Under the pieces are notes generated by a model, which was not told where the DNA came from, did no database searches, and worked only from the letters and a program-made list of their open reading frames with translations. A stretch of DNA of 64,000 bases from ATX-6F1 sp943369485 (GTDB lineage Bacteria; Cyanobacteriota; Cyanobacteriia; PCC-6307; Cyanobiaceae). How positions within the stretch are numbered: the first letter of the stretch is position 1; every line of letters starts with the position of its first letter. The translations under genes were made by a program, and so were the position numbers. Of this stretch, positions 61,074 to 64,000 are shown piece after piece. The stretch is taken from the NCBI GenBank assembly GCA_943369485.1, contig CALRNH020000016.1:1-64000 (forward strand), read 5' to 3'.

Positions 61074-62543
61074 GTGTCCGACGCAAGCGCGCCTTTCGAC
61101 TTCGATGTGATCGTGATCGGCGCCGGCTACGGCGGCTTCGATGCGGCCAAACACGCCGCCGACCACGGCCTGCGCACGGCGATCATCGAATCCCGTGACA
61201 TGGGCGGCACCTGCGTGAACCGCGGCTGCGTGCCCTCGAAGGCCCTGCTGGCGGCCAGCGGCCGGGTGCGGGAACTGGCTGATGTTGAGCACCTGCGGGC
61301 CTTCGGCATCCACGCCACCCCGGTGCGTTTCGAGCGCCAGGCGATCGCCGATCACGCCTCCCAGCTGGTGTCTGCGATCCGCACCAACCTCACCAAGACG
61401 CTGGAGCGCTCCGGGACCACGATCCTGCGGGGCAAGGGCCGGCTGGAGGGGCCCCAGAAAGTGGGGGTGCGCCAGAGCAATGGCGTCGATCGGATCTACT
61501 CGGCCAAGGAGGTGATCATCGCCACGGGCTCCGATCCCTTCGTGCCCCCCGGCATCGAAACCGACGGCCGCACCGTGTTCACCAGCGACGAGGCGATCGA
61601 ACTGGCCTCACTGCCGCGTTGGATCGCGATCATCGGCAGCGGCTACATCGGTCTGGAGTTCGCCGATGTCTACACGGCGTTGGGCTGTGAGGTCACTTTG
61701 ATCGAGGCGCTCGATCGGGTGATGCCCACCTTCGATCCCGACATCGCCAAGCTGGCGGCCCGCAAGCTGATCGAGGGCCGCGACATCGAGACCCGCACCG
61801 GCCTGCTGGCCCGCAAGGTCACCCCGGGCAGCCCCGTGCGCATCGAGCTGGCCGACATGGCCAGCAAGGAGTTGGTGGAGGTGCTCGAGGTGGACGCGGT
61901 TCTGGTGGCCACCGGCCGTGTGCCCACCAGCCAGGAGCTCAATCTGGCCAGTGTCGGCGTGAAAACCAACCGCGGCTTCATCCCCGTCGATGACAGCCTG
62001 CGGGTGCTGCTGAACGGGGTGCCCGTGCCCCATCTCTGGGCCGTGGGCGATGTGACCGGCAAGCTGATGCTCGCCCACACCGCCGCCGCCCAGGGCACCG
62101 TGGCGGTCGACAACATCCTGGGCCACCCCCGCACAATCGATTACCGCTCGATCCCGGCGGCCACCTTCACCCATCCGGAGATCAGCTCGGTGGGGCTGAG
62201 CGAAGTCGAGGCCAAGGCCCTGGCCGCATCAGGCGGCTTCGAGCTGGGGGTGGTGCGCAGCTACTTCAAGGCCAACACCAAGGCCCTGGCCGAGCTGGAG
62301 AGCGATGGGCTGATGAAGCTGCTGTTCAACAAGGCCAGCGGTGAGGTGCTCGGCGCCCACATCTACGGCCTCCATGCCGCCGACCTGATCCAGGAGATCG
62401 CCAACGCCGTGGCCCGCCGCCAGAGCGTGCTGCAGCTGGCCACGGAGGTGCACACCCACCCCACCCTCAGCGAGCTGGTGGAGGTGGCCTACAAGCAGGC
62501 GGCCGCGGTCGTCTCCGCTGCACGTCAGCCCGTGGGGGTCTGA
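61074..62543 (+). CDS. lpdA: Dihydrolipoamide dehydrogenase
   Basis: A 489-residue flavoprotein disulfide reductase. FAD site VIVIGAGYGGFDAAKHAAD, redox Cys pair in GGTCVNRGCVPSKALL, NAD site IAIIGSGYIGLEFADVY and the C-terminal catalytic HTHPTLSE. It is the E3 subunit of pyruvate dehydrogenase. The start is GTG 61074 (VSDASAPFDFDVIVIG); the frame is open upstream over the previous gene without similarity. It is followed at 3 bp by trpC. Confidence 0.93.
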   Translation: MSDASAPFDFDVIVIGAGYGGFDAAKHAADHGLRTAIIESRDMGGTCVNRGCVPSKALLAASGRVRELADVEHLRAFGIHATPVRFERQAIADHASQLVSAIRTNLTKTLERSGTTILRGKGRLEGPQKVGVRQSNGVDRIYSAKEVIIATGSDPFVPPGIETDGRTVFTSDEAIELASLPRWIAIIGSGYIGLEFADVYTALGCEVTLIEALDRVMPTFDPDIAKLAARKLIEGRDIETRTGLLARKVTPGSPVRIELADMASKELVEVLEVDAVLVATGRVPTSQELNLASVGVKTNRGFIPVDDSLRVLLNGVPVPHLWAVGDVTGKLMLAHTAAAQGTVAVDNILGHPRTIDYRSIPAATFTHPEISSVGLSEVEAKALAASGGFELGVVRSYFKANTKALAELESDGLMKLLFNKASGEVLGAHIYGLHAADLIQEIANAVARRQSVLQLATEVHTHPTLSELVEVAYKQAAAVVSAARQPVGV

Positions 62544-62546
62544 GCC

Positions 62547-63431
62547 ATGGAGATCCGTCGCCGCCCCCCGAACCCGCCGGTGAAGGTGGCCCACCTCCAG
62601 TTCGGCATCCGGCACCCGGAGGCGGAACCCCGCCACATCCTCGAGGAAATCGTCTGGGCCAAGGACAAGGAGGTGGACGTTTCCCGTGAACGGGTGCCCC
62701 TTGGGGACCTCAAGAAGCAGGTGGCGCTCCTGCCCCCCACCCGGGATTTCCTGGCCGCCCTGCGCGCCAGCTGCCGCAAACCGGCGGTGATCGCTGAAAT
62801 CAAGAAGGCGAGCCCCAGCAAAGGGGTCATCCGCGAGGCCTTCGACCCTGAGGCGATCGCCCGCGGCTACGCCGCCGGTGGGGCCAGCTGCCTGTCGGTG
62901 CTCACCGACAAGGCCTTCTTCCAGGGGGGCTTCGAGGTGCTGGTGGCGGTGCGCCAGCAGGTGGACCTGCCCCTGCTCTGCAAGGACTTCATCCTCTCGC
63001 CCTATCAACTCTTTCAGGCCAGGGTGGCCGGGGCCGACGCCGCCCTGCTGATCGCGGCGATCCTGAGCGATCAGGATCTGGCCTACCTGCTCAAGGTGGC
63101 CCGCACCCTCGGCCTCGCGGTGCTGGTGGAGGTGCACGACGGCGCGGAACTGGAGCGGGTGCTGGGGCTCGAGGGGGTGAACCTGATCGGCATCAACAAC
63201 CGCGATCTGGCGACGTTCCACACCGATCTGGCCGTCACCGAAACGCTGATGGCGACCTACGGCGAGCGGGTGCGCAGCAGCGGGGCCCTGCTGGTGAGCG
63301 AATCGGGCCTGTTCAACCGGGGCGATCTGGATCGGGTGGTGAGCGCGGGGGCTGATGCGGTGCTGGTGGGGGAAGCGTTGATGCGGCAGCCGGATGTGAC
63401 GGCCGCCCTGGAGGACTTGATCGGCGGCTGA
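62547..63431 (+). CDS. trpC: Indole-3-glycerol phosphate synthase
   Basis: A 294-residue TIM barrel with an N-terminal extension typical of cyanobacteria (EIRRRPPNPPVKVAHLQFG). Catalytic regions: VIAEIKKASPSKGVI (Lys), LLCKDFILSPYQLFQAR (Lys), VEVHDGAELERVL (Glu), LIGINNRDLATF and LLVSESGLF. It closes the pyrrole ring in tryptophan synthesis. It is tightly linked to lpdA (3 bp gap). Confidence 0.96.
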   Translation: MEIRRRPPNPPVKVAHLQFGIRHPEAEPRHILEEIVWAKDKEVDVSRERVPLGDLKKQVALLPPTRDFLAALRASCRKPAVIAEIKKASPSKGVIREAFDPEAIARGYAAGGASCLSVLTDKAFFQGGFEVLVAVRQQVDLPLLCKDFILSPYQLFQARVAGADAALLIAAILSDQDLAYLLKVARTLGLAVLVEVHDGAELERVLGLEGVNLIGINNRDLATFHTDLAVTETLMATYGERVRSSGALLVSESGLFNRGDLDRVVSAGADAVLVGEALMRQPDVTAALEDLIGG

Positions 63432-63510
63432 GTTGTGCTGGGTCACGCCTCGGGCCCATGGCCGCTTGTTGCGATTGGATCGGGCGATCGTCAGGCCGCC
63501 GCCCATGAAA

Positions 63511-63534
63511 AAACCCCAGCCAAGGCCGGGGTTT
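63511..63534 (-). terminator. Rho-independent terminator of rpsD
   Basis: AAACCCC ... GGGGTTT closes a GC-rich hairpin. On the minus strand it is followed by a run of T (GGGGTTTTTTC, complement of 63508-63517). It lies 40 bp after the rpsD stop and between the convergent trpC and rpsD. Confidence 0.8.
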
Positions 63535-63573
63535 GGCTTCCGGACCTGGCCGGGGGAGAGGTGGGAAACGAAC

Positions 63574-64000
63574 TCAGACCTTGCGGGAGTAGAACTCGAC
63601 CACCAGCAGTTCGTTGATCTCCAGGGCCACCCACTCGCGCTCGATCTTGCCGTTGACCTTGGCAGTCAGCTTGGCCTTGTCGAGTTCAAGGTTGGGGGGG
63701 ATGTTGGCCAGGCCGGGGAACTCCAGGTTCCCTTCGGCGAGCCTCTTGCTGGCCTTGCGTTCCCGGATGACGATCACATCACCGGCCTTGCACTGATAGC
63801 TGGGGATGTCGACGACGCGGCCATTGACGCTCACGTGGCCGTGGTTCACCAACTGGCGGGAGCCGGGGACCGTGGGACCGAAACCAAGACGGAAACAGAC
63901 GTTGTCGAGCCTGTTTTCCAAAAGCTTGAGCAGGTTGGTTCCAGTGGAACCCTCCTGGGCACGGGCTTTCTTGACGTAGCGAACGAGCTGACGTTCAGAA
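63574..64000 (-). CDS. rpsD: 30S ribosomal protein S4 (C-terminal part, cut by window edge)
   Basis: The minus strand reads in frame from the window edge, ERQLVRYVKKARAQ, to a TGA at 63574, giving about 141 residues of S4. The S4 RNA-binding domain (LLENRLDNVCFRLG, SRQLVNHGHVSVNGRVVDIP) and the C-terminal LVVEFYSRKV are clear. The N-terminal about 60 residues are outside the window. S4 nucleates 30S assembly. It ends before a terminator hairpin at 63511-63534. Confidence 0.96.
   Translation of the reverse strand, partial: SERQLVRYVKKARAQEGSTGTNLLKLLENRLDNVCFRLGFGPTVPGSRQLVNHGHVSVNGRVVDIPSYQCKAGDVIVIRERKASKRLAEGNLEFPGLANIPPNLELDKAKLTAKVNGKIEREWVALEINELLVVEFYSRKV

Noticed and set aside
1..64000. 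CRISPR arrays or prophage
   Set aside because: No regularly spaced repeats, Cas genes or phage structural genes were seen.

Overview
The window is a high-GC chromosomal segment of an alpha-cyanobacterium of the Synechococcus/Cyanobium type. The evidence is chlG (chlorophyll synthase), menG (phylloquinone methyltransferase), a ClpR-ClpP pair, a cyanobacterial-type FtsZ/FtsQ/Ddl cluster, a PIN-TRAM membrane protein and several small cyanobacterium-specific unknowns. All calls come from reading the sequence and translations; no database search was run.

Region 1 (1-5,000) is a type IV minor-pilin locus. The end of an IS3-family element cuts a FimT-like gene at the left edge. That remnant and a following PilW-like gene run toward a second, intact minor-pilin operon on the opposite strand (PilX-like, PilV-like, FimT-like, PilW-like). 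Region 2 (5,190-8,810) has a histidine kinase, a receiver-only protein, an OmpR-type regulator and an orphan DppC-type permease. Region 3 (8,838-15,090) is visibly lower in GC. It holds a two-domain methyltransferase, a TPR/O-GlcNAc-transferase-like protein and tandem major pilins with a degenerate copy between them, and looks like a pilin production and modification island. Region 4 (15,090-18,300) holds a broken, fused vapBC, TrmH, an alkyltransferase-like protein and another pilin.

Region 5 (18,330-30,000) is core metabolism and envelope: rsmB, a class A PBP, chlG, hisF, menG, an EAL protein, glyQ, a LysM protein and comEC. ComEC together with the pilin genes suggests natural competence. 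Region 6 (30,070-45,620) runs tRNA-Ser, small unknowns, a GT4 glycosyltransferase and a polyprenyl sugar-phosphate transferase, cbiB, an MFS protein, ilvC, clpP, clpR, PIN-TRAM, hemW, panB, SRP RNA, ftsZ, ftsQ and ddl. Region 7 (46,138-49,600) has a low-GC CBS-EAL gene broken by a frameshift, then miaB.

Region 8 (49,690-55,140) is the least understood part. An enolase-superfamily epimerase overlaps a DUF1611 protein, followed by a DUF4359 protein, a CodA-like amidohydrolase and an FAD-linked oxidase, with tRNA-His on the opposite strand between the two halves. It may be an amino-acid or dipeptide salvage cluster. Region 9 (55,170-64,000) is pentapeptide protein, folC, argD, tRNA-Leu(CAA), murA, tRNA-Leu(CAG), a SpoU methyltransferase, lpd, trpC and the 3' part of rpsD.
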